Source: Halomonas fontilapidosi (lineage in GTDB: Bacteria; Pseudomonadota; Gammaproteobacteria; Pseudomonadales; Halomonadaceae). From it: a stretch of DNA of 64,000 nt. Positions within the stretch are counted from its first letter, which is position 1. Each line of letters starts with the position of its first letter. A program made the position numbers and the translations under genes. Below, piece by piece: positions 56,135 to 64,000 of the stretch. The stretch is from positions 62,001 through 126,000 of the forward strand of contig NZ_JACHXQ010000007.1 in the NCBI RefSeq assembly GCF_014192285.1, given 5' to 3'. The notes under the pieces were generated by a model. The model saw only the letters and a list, made by a program, of their open reading frames with translations. It was not told the origin of the DNA and ran no database searches.

Positions 56135-57355
56135 ATGGCCTGGAATGAGCCTGGTGGTGGCAACCAGCACGACCCCTGGAGTGGGGGCGGCCGCGGTGGC
56201 AGTGGCGGCGGAGGCAAGGGCGGTGGCAATCAGGGGCCGCCCGACCTCGATGAGGCCCTGAAGAAGTTTCAGGACAAACTCAACAACATGCTGGGCGGTC
56301 GCGGCGGCAAACGCGGTGGCTCCGGCGGTGGCAAGGGGGGCGGCAGCAAGCCGCGTAATCCCTTCACGCTGCCGGGCCTGCTGGTGGTGGTCGCCCTGGC
56401 CATCTGGGCGGCTTCGGGCTTCTATCTGGTCGATCAGTCTGAGCGCGGGGTGGTGTTGCGCTTCGGCGAATTCCAGGAAGTCGTCACGCCCGGTCTGCAG
56501 TGGAATCCGCCGCTGGTCGATGACGTGCGCATGGTCAACGTGACCCGCGTTCGCTCGGTCACCCAGACACAGTCGATGCTGACCCAGGACGAGAACATCG
56601 TTTCTGTCGAGATCTCGGCGCAGTTCCAGGTGGCCGATCCGCGCAACTACGTGCTCAACGTTCGCAATCCCGAACTCAGCCTCGAGAACGCCCTCGACAG
56701 CGCGCTGCGCCACGTGGTCGGCGGGACCGACATGATCGACATCCTGACCTCCGGGCGCGAGATTCTCGGCAGCTCGGTGGCCAGCCGCCTGCAGTCCTAC
56801 CTGGATAATTACGGTACCGGTATTCTGCTGCAGACGCTCAACGTCGAGTCCACCGCGCCACCCGATGCGGTTCAGGACGCCTTCGATGACGTCATCCGGG
56901 CCCGTGAGGACCGCCAGCGTACCATCAACCAGGGCATCGCCTACGCCAACGCCATCATTCCCGAGGCTCAGGGTCAGGCCCAGCGTCTCGTCGAGCAGGG
57001 GCAGGGCTATCGCGAATCGGTGGTCGCCGAGGCCGAAGGTCAGGCCAGCCGCTTCAACGCGCTACTCGGGCAGTATGAACAGTCTCCGTCGATCATGCGC
57101 GAGCGCCTCTACCTCGATGCTCTCAGCGAGGTGTTCGGCAATACCGCCAAGGTGATGGTCGATGTTTCCGAGAACAGTCCGCTGATGGTCCTGCCGCTGG
57201 ATCGCCTCAATGGCGCCGGCACGGCCGGTGGTGCTGCCCAGTCGGGTAGCAACGAGGGGCTGGATCCCCGCGTGCTCGAACGCATGCGCTCAAGCCAGTC
57301 GAACAGCAGTAACAGCAGTAACAGCAACAGTGGTATCAGCAGGGAGGGCCGCTAA
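56135..57355 (+). CDS. hflK: FtsH modulator HflK
   Basis: The 406-residue SPFH/prohibitin-type membrane protein has an N-terminal Gly-rich cytoplasmic region with GGGGKGGG-like runs (residues about 5-70), one membrane helix (LLVVVALAIWAASGFYLV) and the SPFH domain (QSERGVVLRFGEFQEVVTPGL). Long helices (QGQAQRLVEQGQGYRES) and a Ser/Asn-rich tail follow. With HflC it forms the large cage around FtsH and restricts its access to substrates. It abuts hflC. Confidence 0.94.
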   Translation: MAWNEPGGGNQHDPWSGGGRGGSGGGGKGGGNQGPPDLDEALKKFQDKLNNMLGGRGGKRGGSGGGKGGGSKPRNPFTLPGLLVVVALAIWAASGFYLVDQSERGVVLRFGEFQEVVTPGLQWNPPLVDDVRMVNVTRVRSVTQTQSMLTQDENIVSVEISAQFQVADPRNYVLNVRNPELSLENALDSALRHVVGGTDMIDILTSGREILGSSVASRLQSYLDNYGTGILLQTLNVESTAPPDAVQDAFDDVIRAREDRQRTINQGIAYANAIIPEAQGQAQRLVEQGQGYRESVVAEAEGQASRFNALLGQYEQSPSIMRERLYLDALSEVFGNTAKVMVDVSENSPLMVLPLDRLNGAGTAGGAAQSGSNEGLDPRVLERMRSSQSNSSNSSNSNSGISREGR

Positions 57356-58237
57356 ATGATCAATAATCGTTCCCTGCTCATCGTCGGTGGCCTGGCCGCC
57401 GTGGCGTGGCTGGCCAGCAATAGCCTCTACGTGGTGGACGAGACCGAGCGCGCCGTCAAGCTGCGCTTTGGCGAGATCGTCCAGGAGAACATCCAGCCCG
57501 GTCTGCACGTCAAGGTGCCGATCACGCAGACGGTACGCACCTTCGATACGCGCCTGTTGACGCTGGATACCGACCCCAGCCGCTACCTGACGCTGGAGCA
57601 GAAGGCGGTGATCGTCGACTCCTACGTCCAGTGGCAGGTGGTCAACCCGACCCAGTACTATGAGGCCACGGCCGGTGATGAGCTGATGGCCAGCCGACTC
57701 ATCCAGCCGCGGGTCGACGAAAGCCTGCGTAACGAGTTCGGCCGTCTGAACCTGCAGCAGATCATCGCCGAGCGTCGCGATGACCTGATGACGGGCCCCA
57801 CCGAAGACCTCGACCAGCTGATGCGGGAGGAACTGGGTGTGGCGGTGCGCGACATCCGCGTCAAGCGCATCGACCTGCCGGACAATGTCTCGTCGGCGGT
57901 GTACGAGCGCATGCGCTCCGAACGTGAGCGCCAGGCGCGCGAATGGCGTGCCCAGGGTCAGGAAGAGGCCGAACGCATTCGCGCCAACGCTGAACGCCGT
58001 CGCCAGGTGCTTCTGGCCCAGGCCCGCGCTCGCTCGGAGACCCTGCGCGGTGAAGGTGACGCCGAAGCCGCCGCAATCTTCGCCGATGCCTACGGCAAGG
58101 ACGAGGAGTTCTTCAGCTTCTGGCGCAGCCTCAATGCCTATCGCGAGAGCTTCGAGGCTGATGACAACATGCTGGTGCTGGATCCCTCCAGCGAGTTCTT
58201 CCAGTATCTCAAGAGCCCGCAGGGCGCCGACGAGTGA
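57356..58237 (+). CDS. hflC: FtsH modulator HflC
   Basis: The 293-residue partner of HflK begins directly after its stop codon (TAAATG). It has an N-terminal signal-anchor (SLLIVGGLAAVAWLASNSL), the SPFH domain (DETERAVKLRFGEIVQENI), helices including RMRSERERQAREWRAQGQ and the terminal FSFWRSLNAYRESF. In E. coli yjeT (DUF2065) follows hflC; here a terminator follows and then hisZ. Confidence 0.95.
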   Translation: MINNRSLLIVGGLAAVAWLASNSLYVVDETERAVKLRFGEIVQENIQPGLHVKVPITQTVRTFDTRLLTLDTDPSRYLTLEQKAVIVDSYVQWQVVNPTQYYEATAGDELMASRLIQPRVDESLRNEFGRLNLQQIIAERRDDLMTGPTEDLDQLMREELGVAVRDIRVKRIDLPDNVSSAVYERMRSERERQAREWRAQGQEEAERIRANAERRRQVLLAQARARSETLRGEGDAEAAAIFADAYGKDEEFFSFWRSLNAYRESFEADDNMLVLDPSSEFFQYLKSPQGADE

Positions 58238-58307
58238 CCCACTCGGCGGGCGGTGCGCCGCCCGCCGGTCGGGGTTCAACCCGCCAGTAAACGTGGTAGA
58301 ATCCTTC

Positions 58308-58331
58308 AACCGGGCGTGGCCCGGTTTTTTT
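58308..58331 (+). terminator. Rho-independent terminator after hflC
   Basis: An 8-bp stem (AACCGGGC/GCCCGGTT) with a 3-nt loop runs into a tract of seven T. It ends the nnr-to-hflC block and separates it from hisZ-purA. Confidence 0.92.
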
Positions 58332-58426
58332 GTGGCCTCTCCATCCCCGGCGCTCCCGTTCGCCAGCACGCCTCGCGCGACTCGGGCATCGTCGCAGGCC
58401 AACCATCGTCTTGCAGGATGAACGAC

Positions 58427-59623
58427 ATGACCATCGCTGACCGCTGGCTGCTTCCCGACGGCATGGACGAGGTACTGCCGCCTCAGGCCAGCCGCATGGA
58501 GGAGCTGCGCCGTGCGCTGCTCGACCTCTATCACCGCTGGGGCTATGACCAGGTGATGCCACCGCCGGTGGAGTTCCTGGACTCCCTGCTCACCGGCACC
58601 GGCACCGACCTCGATCTGCAGACCTTCAAGCTGACCGACCAGATGACCGGCCGCATGATGGGCGTCAGCGCCGACGTCACGCCCCAGGTGGCGCGCATGG
58701 ATGCCCACTCCCTGCGTCGCCAGGGTCCGGTGCGGCTCTGCTACTGCACCAACGTGCTGCGCGCCAAGGCCGATCAGCATCAGGGCGGGCGCAGTCCGGT
58801 TCAGGTTGGCGTGGAGCTGTTTGGCCATGCCGGACTGGAGGCCGACCTCGAGATCCTGCGCCTGGCACTGGCCAGCCTCGAGACCGCCGGGGCGACGGAG
58901 ATCCACCTGGCGCTGGGCCATATCGGCATCTACCGCAGCCTGGTGCAGGTCGCGGGACTCGACGCCGACCAGGAGCGCGCGCTGTTCGACGCCCTGGCCC
59001 TCAAGTCGCCGGGCGAGCTTGCCGCACGCGTGGAGGAGAGCGTGCGCGACCCGGGGCTCGCGGCGATGTTCCGCGCCCTGGGAGACCTGCACGGCGGGCT
59101 TGAGGTGCTGGAGGCGGCCCGTGAAGTCTTCGAGGAGGCCCCACAGCCCGTGGGGGCCGCGCTGGACCAGCTTCGCGCCCTGGTCGATGGGGTGCTCGCC
59201 GAGTACCCCGGGATCGCGCCCTACTTCGACCTGGCCGAGCTGCGCGGCTACCAGTATCACACCGGCATGATGTTCGCCGCCTATGTGCCGCGCTACGGCC
59301 AGGCGCTGGCCAAGGGCGGGCGCTACGACGATACCGGCCGCGCCTTCGGCCGCGCCCGGCCCGCCACCGGCTTCTCCATGGACCTCAAGCTGTTGGCCAC
59401 CCTGGCCCCTGCGGAGCCCGCAGCGGATGGTATCTGGGCCCCGGCCGACGGCGAGGGGCTGACGGAGGCCCTGCAGGCGCTGCGCCAGCAGGGCGAGCGG
59501 GTCGTGCAGGCGCTGCCCGGGCAGCGTACCGGGCCGGCGGAACACCGCTGCGATCGCCAGATGGAACGTATCGACGGTCGCTGGGAGCCGCGCCTCCTGG
59601 GGACGCTACACAACCGGGCCTGA
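58427..59623 (+). CDS. hisZ: ATP phosphoribosyltransferase regulatory subunit HisZ
   Basis: The 398-residue protein is a histidyl-tRNA-synthetase paralogue without the anticodon domain: ADRWLLPDGMDEVLPPQA, LQTFKLTDQMTGRMMGVSADVTPQVARMDA, and the histidine-binding loop ELRGYQYHTGMMFAAYVP. HisZ pairs with the short form of HisG for the first step of histidine synthesis. It sits between hflC and purA in place of the E. coli yjeT. The start at 58427 has GCAGGA 8 bp upstream; ATG 58418 is an alternative. The last part may still include short low-similarity sequence. Confidence 0.9.
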   Translation: MTIADRWLLPDGMDEVLPPQASRMEELRRALLDLYHRWGYDQVMPPPVEFLDSLLTGTGTDLDLQTFKLTDQMTGRMMGVSADVTPQVARMDAHSLRRQGPVRLCYCTNVLRAKADQHQGGRSPVQVGVELFGHAGLEADLEILRLALASLETAGATEIHLALGHIGIYRSLVQVAGLDADQERALFDALALKSPGELAARVEESVRDPGLAAMFRALGDLHGGLEVLEAAREVFEEAPQPVGAALDQLRALVDGVLAEYPGIAPYFDLAELRGYQYHTGMMFAAYVPRYGQALAKGGRYDDTGRAFGRARPATGFSMDLKLLATLAPAEPAADGIWAPADGEGLTEALQALRQQGERVVQALPGQRTGPAEHRCDRQMERIDGRWEPRLLGTLHNRA

Positions 59624-60994
<1,371 letters not shown>

Positions 60995-61027
60995 CCGACG
61001 GCGCGGCGGCTCGCGAAGTCGCAGATA

Positions 61028-61060
61028 CAGGAAGGCCCCACCTCAGGTGGGGCCTTCCTG
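61028..61060. terminator. Bidirectional hairpin between purA and cobO
   Basis: A 16-bp perfect inverted repeat (CAGGAAGGCCCCACCT and its complement around one base) lies between the convergent purA and cobO. Confidence 0.8.
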
Positions 61061-61078
61061 CGTTCGGGTGGCGGTTGC

Positions 61079-61678
61079 TCAGAAATCGATGCCGCGGCGG
61101 GCCTGGAGGCCGTTGTTGAAGGCGTGGCGCACTTCCTGCATCTCGGTGACGGTATCGGCCATGCCGGTAAGCTCCCGGTGGGCATTGCGCCCGGTAATGA
61201 TCACCGTCTGCTCGGCGGGACGCTCGGCCAGCGCCTGCTTCACGGTGGCGATGTCCAGATAGCCGAACTTGAGCATGTAGGTGATCTCGTCGAGTACCAC
61301 CAGATAGACGCCCGGGTCAGCGAGCATCCGCTCGGCCTCGGCCCACACCTCGCGGCAGGCTTGGGTATCCGCTTCGCGGTTCTGGGTGTCCCAGGTGAAG
61401 CCGGTGGCCATGATGGCGACTTCGAGGTTGGGATCCTCGACCAGCCGCTCGCGCTCGCCGCACTCCCACAGGCCCTTGATGAACTGCACCACGCCGACCT
61501 TGTAGCCGTAGCCCAGGGCGCGGGTCACGGTGCCCCAGGCGGCAGTGGTCTTGCCCTTGCCGTTGCCGGTGAAGACCAGCATCAGCCCGCGCTGCTCGGT
61601 GGCCTCGGCGACTTTCTCATCGACGCGAGACTTGAGCTTCTGCATGGCCTGCTGGTGGCGGGTATCGCGATCGCTCAT
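61079..61678 (-). CDS. cobO: Cob(I)yrinic acid a,c-diamide adenosyltransferase CobO/BtuR
   Basis: The 199-residue protein has the P-loop VFTGNGKGKTTAAWGTVTRALG and the family motifs VGVVQFIKG, YLVVLDEITYML and TGRNAH. It adenosylates corrinoids to make coenzyme B12 or salvages cobalamin. No other corrin genes are in the window, so salvage is as likely as synthesis. GGGAG is 6 bp upstream of the ATG at 61678. Confidence 0.93.
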   Translation of the reverse strand: MSDRDTRHQQAMQKLKSRVDEKVAEATEQRGLMLVFTGNGKGKTTAAWGTVTRALGYGYKVGVVQFIKGLWECGERERLVEDPNLEVAIMATGFTWDTQNREADTQACREVWAEAERMLADPGVYLVVLDEITYMLKFGYLDIATVKQALAERPAEQTVIITGRNAHRELTGMADTVTEMQEVRHAFNNGLQARRGIDF

Positions 61679-61759
61679 CGGAGCTCCCTTCTTTGTACAA
61701 GGCTTGTCGAGGAAAGCGATAGCATACGTCACAATCGCACGGGCGTCAGCCTCCGCGGC

Positions 61760-63256
61760 TTACGTCCGTTCGCCTACGCGGGCCTCCATGCGCGCCAGGA
61801 AGACCCGCATGATGCGCTCGTAGAGGGCACGGCCGAGCACGGCATCCTCGATGCCGGCATCCACGTTGGGGTTGTCGTTGACCTCGATTACCACCACCCG
61901 CTCCCCGGCCTGCTTGAGGTCCACGCCGTAGAAGCCGTCGCCGATCAGCCGAGTGGCCTTGAGCGCCGCCTTGATCACGGCCGCGGGGACCTCGTCGGGG
62001 GCATGGGTGGTGAAGCCGCCGCTCTTCACCCGGGCGCCGGAATGATCGTAGATCTGCCAGTGGCCGCGGGCCATGTAATAGCGGCTGGCGAAGAGCACCT
62101 GGCCGTCGAGTACGCCGATTCGCCAGTCGTACTCGGTCGGCAGCCACTCCTGGAGCAGCAGCAGGGCCGAGGTGGCGAACAGACGCTCGGCCTCGTGTTC
62201 GAGCTGCTGTATGGATTCGACCTTGACGATGCCTCGTGAGAAGGCGCCGTCGGGAATCTTGAGGACCAGCGGAAAGCCCAGGTTGGCGATCTGTTCGTCG
62301 AGCGGGCGGCGGTCGCCGCGCTTGAGCAGGATGCCTCTCGGCGCCGGCACGCCGCGCGCGCGCAGCAGGGCGTGCAGGTAGACCTTGTTGGTGCAGCGTA
62401 GGATGTCGCGGGGCGCATCGATTACCACCAGCCCCTCGTGCTCCGCCCGCCGCGCCATGCGATAGGTGTGGTGGTCGAGGGCCGTGGTCTCACGGAGGAA
62501 CAGGCCGTCGAATTCGGCGAGCCGACCGGCATCCTTGCGGGTGATCAGCGAGACATCGATGCCGAGCTTGCGTCCGGCGCGGATGAAGGCCTTCAGCGCC
62601 CCGCGGTTGCTGGGCGGCAGGGCCTCCTGCGGGTCGATCAGGACCGCCAAGTCGAAGCGGTAGCGGCGCCGCGCCTTGGGGGTGCGCCAGACCTTGCGCG
62701 AGTGGCGGTTGAGGGCCGTGGCGAACAGGTCCTGCTCCTCGCGCGCCAGGTCGCGCAGTCGCAGTGGCTTGAGACGCGCCAGGCGCCATACCTGGTGGCG
62801 ACGCACCAGGCGTGCCTCGAGCAAGGGGCAGGGCAGACGCTCGAAGAGCCGTCGCGCCAGCGGTGCCAGGGCCGGCTCTCGGCACTCGCCGAACAGGACC
62901 CGCAGCGTCAGCTGGTCGCCAGGCAACGAGCCTCGGCGGGCCAGGTCACCCAGCAGCGGGACCAGGCCATCCAGCTGCAGGTCGACCAGCGCCTTGCGCC
63001 CCAGGGCGTTGAGGGTCTCGACCGCGGGCAGGACTCGCTGTCCCCGCGCTTGCGCCAGTAGCGAGACATAGTAGCCCGTGCCAAGGTAGTCGAGTTCGCC
63101 GCACAGGTTGATCACGTGGGTGGTGCGATCCTGCTCCTCGCCGCTGCGGTGTTGTCGGTCCTGGGCGAGGAAGTCGTCGGCGGTGACCAGGTCTTCGGAG
63201 GGGTAGTAGGGTCGCCAATCTTCTGGTCGGTCGACGACGATGCGCAGCGGGCACAT
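61760..63256 (-). CDS. RimK-like ATP-grasp ligase with N-terminal RLAN domain
   Basis: The 498-residue protein (start taken at 63256; longer frames to 63364 are possible and the ribosome site is weak) has an N-terminal RLAN-type domain (RIVVDRPEDWRPYYPSEDLV; THVINLCGELDYLGTGYYVS). The C-terminal ATP-grasp domain has FPLVLKIPDGAFSRGIVKV, LLLLQEWLPTEYDWRIGVLDG and VVVIEVNDNPNVDAGIED. RimK-type ligases add glutamate or related amino acids to peptide or protein ends. The substrate here is unknown. It diverges from a GNAT acetyltransferase gene across 168 bp, so an acetylation-plus-ligation pair is possible. Confidence 0.82.
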   Translation of the reverse strand: MCPLRIVVDRPEDWRPYYPSEDLVTADDFLAQDRQHRSGEEQDRTTHVINLCGELDYLGTGYYVSLLAQARGQRVLPAVETLNALGRKALVDLQLDGLVPLLGDLARRGSLPGDQLTLRVLFGECREPALAPLARRLFERLPCPLLEARLVRRHQVWRLARLKPLRLRDLAREEQDLFATALNRHSRKVWRTPKARRRYRFDLAVLIDPQEALPPSNRGALKAFIRAGRKLGIDVSLITRKDAGRLAEFDGLFLRETTALDHHTYRMARRAEHEGLVVIDAPRDILRCTNKVYLHALLRARGVPAPRGILLKRGDRRPLDEQIANLGFPLVLKIPDGAFSRGIVKVESIQQLEHEAERLFATSALLLLQEWLPTEYDWRIGVLDGQVLFASRYYMARGHWQIYDHSGARVKSGGFTTHAPDEVPAAVIKAALKATRLIGDGFYGVDLKQAGERVVVIEVNDNPNVDAGIEDAVLGRALYERIMRVFLARMEARVGERT

Positions 63257-63424
63257 GGTTGGGGGTCCGATTGGGGCGGCGACGTGCCGCCGGAATGCGG
63301 CCAGCATGCGCCTGAGCCCGCGCCCGGACAAGCCGGAATTCGAGTGAAAAGATTTCATCTTCAACGCCGGTGACAGCGATATTGGCCATGATCACAATCG
63401 TCTCGAACTTGCTGGAGAGTCGCG

Positions 63425-63925
63425 ATGACCGCCACCCTGCGCCGTGCCCTCGGCCATGATCTGGATGCCCTCTACCGCCTGGAGCAGGTGGCCTTCAGCG
63501 GCGATCGCTTCAGTCGCCGCCAGCTATGGCATCTGCTCAACCGCGCGCATGCCCTGACGCTGGTAGTCGAGCAGCGGCCACCCGATGGCGGGCTTCCGAG
63601 GCTGCTGGGTTACGCTACCCTGCTGTTCCGTCGCGGCACCCGCCGTGCCCGGCTCTACTCCTTCTGCGTGCACCCCGATGCGCGCGGCAGCGGCCTGGGC
63701 CGGCGGCTGCTTGAGGCGTTGGAGGCCGAGGCGTTGACGCGTGATGTCGAGGTGCTGGGCCTCGAGGTACGCGTCGACAACCGCGTGGCGCTGGGACTCT
63801 ACCGGCGGATGGGGTTTCGCCCCGAGCGCTGGTTGAGCGACTACTACGAGGACGGCTGTGCGGGCTGGCAGATGGCCAAGCCGCTGGGCGTCGTTCAGGA
63901 GGCCGCGCGGGCACTTGAGGGCTGA
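63425..63925 (+). CDS. GNAT-family N-acetyltransferase (RimI-like)
   Basis: The 166-residue protein has the GNAT fold: an N-terminal beta-strand with LRRALGHDLDALYRLEQVAFSGDRFSR, motif A around VHPDARGSGLGRRLLEALEAEA (acetyl-CoA pyrophosphate loop), and motif B NRVALGLYRRMGFRPERWLSDYYEDG. The pattern is close to ribosomal-protein acetyltransferases, but the substrate is not certain. It lies divergently from a RimK-like ATP-grasp gene, and relatives of the two often sit together. GGAGAG lies 6 bp upstream of the start. Confidence 0.82.
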   Translation: MTATLRRALGHDLDALYRLEQVAFSGDRFSRRQLWHLLNRAHALTLVVEQRPPDGGLPRLLGYATLLFRRGTRRARLYSFCVHPDARGSGLGRRLLEALEAEALTRDVEVLGLEVRVDNRVALGLYRRMGFRPERWLSDYYEDGCAGWQMAKPLGVVQEAARALEG

Positions 63926-63979
63926 TAGAATCATGCCTGAGCGTCTTCCTTTACCCGTCACCTTCTACCAGGATATTCC

Positions 63980-64000
63980 ATGCCCTCGTTCGACATCGTT
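63980..64000 (+). CDS. yajQ: YajQ-family nucleotide-binding protein, 5' end only
   Basis: The first seven codons read MPSFDIV, the conserved start of YajQ (DUF520). AGGA lies 7 bp upstream. YajQ proteins bind RNA and, in some bacteria, c-di-GMP. The rest lies beyond the window, so the call rests on the N-terminus only. Confidence 0.6.

Noticed and set aside
57290-59545. Long antisense frame (about 750 codons, minus) under hflC and hisZ
   Set aside because: It is a shadow frame of high-GC coding DNA; the plus strand has full-length HflC and HisZ with motifs.

Overview
The window is high-GC (about 65%) DNA from a gammaproteobacterium. It is most likely a halomonad (Halomonas or a relative). 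This rests on acidic outer-membrane proteins, a DcaP-type porin, an Anr/FNR regulator beside a NosA/OprC-like copper receptor, hisZ placed between hflC and purA, and E. coli-like gene order over long stretches. The genus is an inference from protein style and synteny; no 16S gene is present.

Layout. 1-6.6 kb holds envelope genes: the end of a porin, a secreted two-domain protein, a small coiled-coil protein, a DcaP-like porin with two palindromic operator candidates, an FNR-type regulator with a probable autoregulatory FNR box, and a TonB-dependent copper receptor. 6.7-10.9 kb (minus strand) holds a LigD split into separate polymerase and ligase genes, and a membrane EAL phosphodiesterase with a periplasmic sensor and a degenerate GGDEF domain. 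10.9-12.5 kb is a decayed integration site next to tRNA-Arg(CCT), with ATPase and integrase remnants. 12.6-34.2 kb is mostly housekeeping: amidase, cmoM-rsmC, greB, nudF-yqiB-cpdA, cysDN, a zinc peptidase, an App1-like protein, cmoAB, pgi, yqiA-parE, parC-serB.

34.2-36.9 kb is a compact integrated element of about 2.7 kb. It splits serB from a voltage-gated ion-channel gene and is bounded by a 52-bp direct repeat of the channel gene's 5' end. It carries a dead tyrosine integrase, a two-gene unknown cassette and a small membrane protein. This is the most unusual locus in the window.

37.7-61 kb has leuA with a leader region, then a long block matching the E. coli efp/psd/rsgA/orn/queG/nnr/tsaE/amiB/mutL/miaA/hfq/hflXKC/purA order: the EF-P modification genes (epmB, efp, epmA), phosphatidylserine decarboxylase, a sulfurtransferase, ribosome and RNA turnover factors, tRNA modification, cell-wall amidase, mismatch repair, RNA chaperone, membrane protease regulators and purine synthesis. 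61-64 kb has cobO, a RimK-like ATP-grasp gene divergent from a GNAT gene, and the first codons of yajQ.

Themes: tRNA wobble and decoding functions are dense (cmoA, cmoB, cmoM, miaA, queG, tsaE, EF-P with EpmA/B). Two classes of intergenic repeats occur: a roughly 98-bp structured element in two inverted copies (between parE and parC, and after leuA), and heptamer tandem arrays (TTACGGC/TAACGGC type) at four junctions between 41.7 and 51.4 kb. Two of these arrays supply the stop codon of the adjoining gene.
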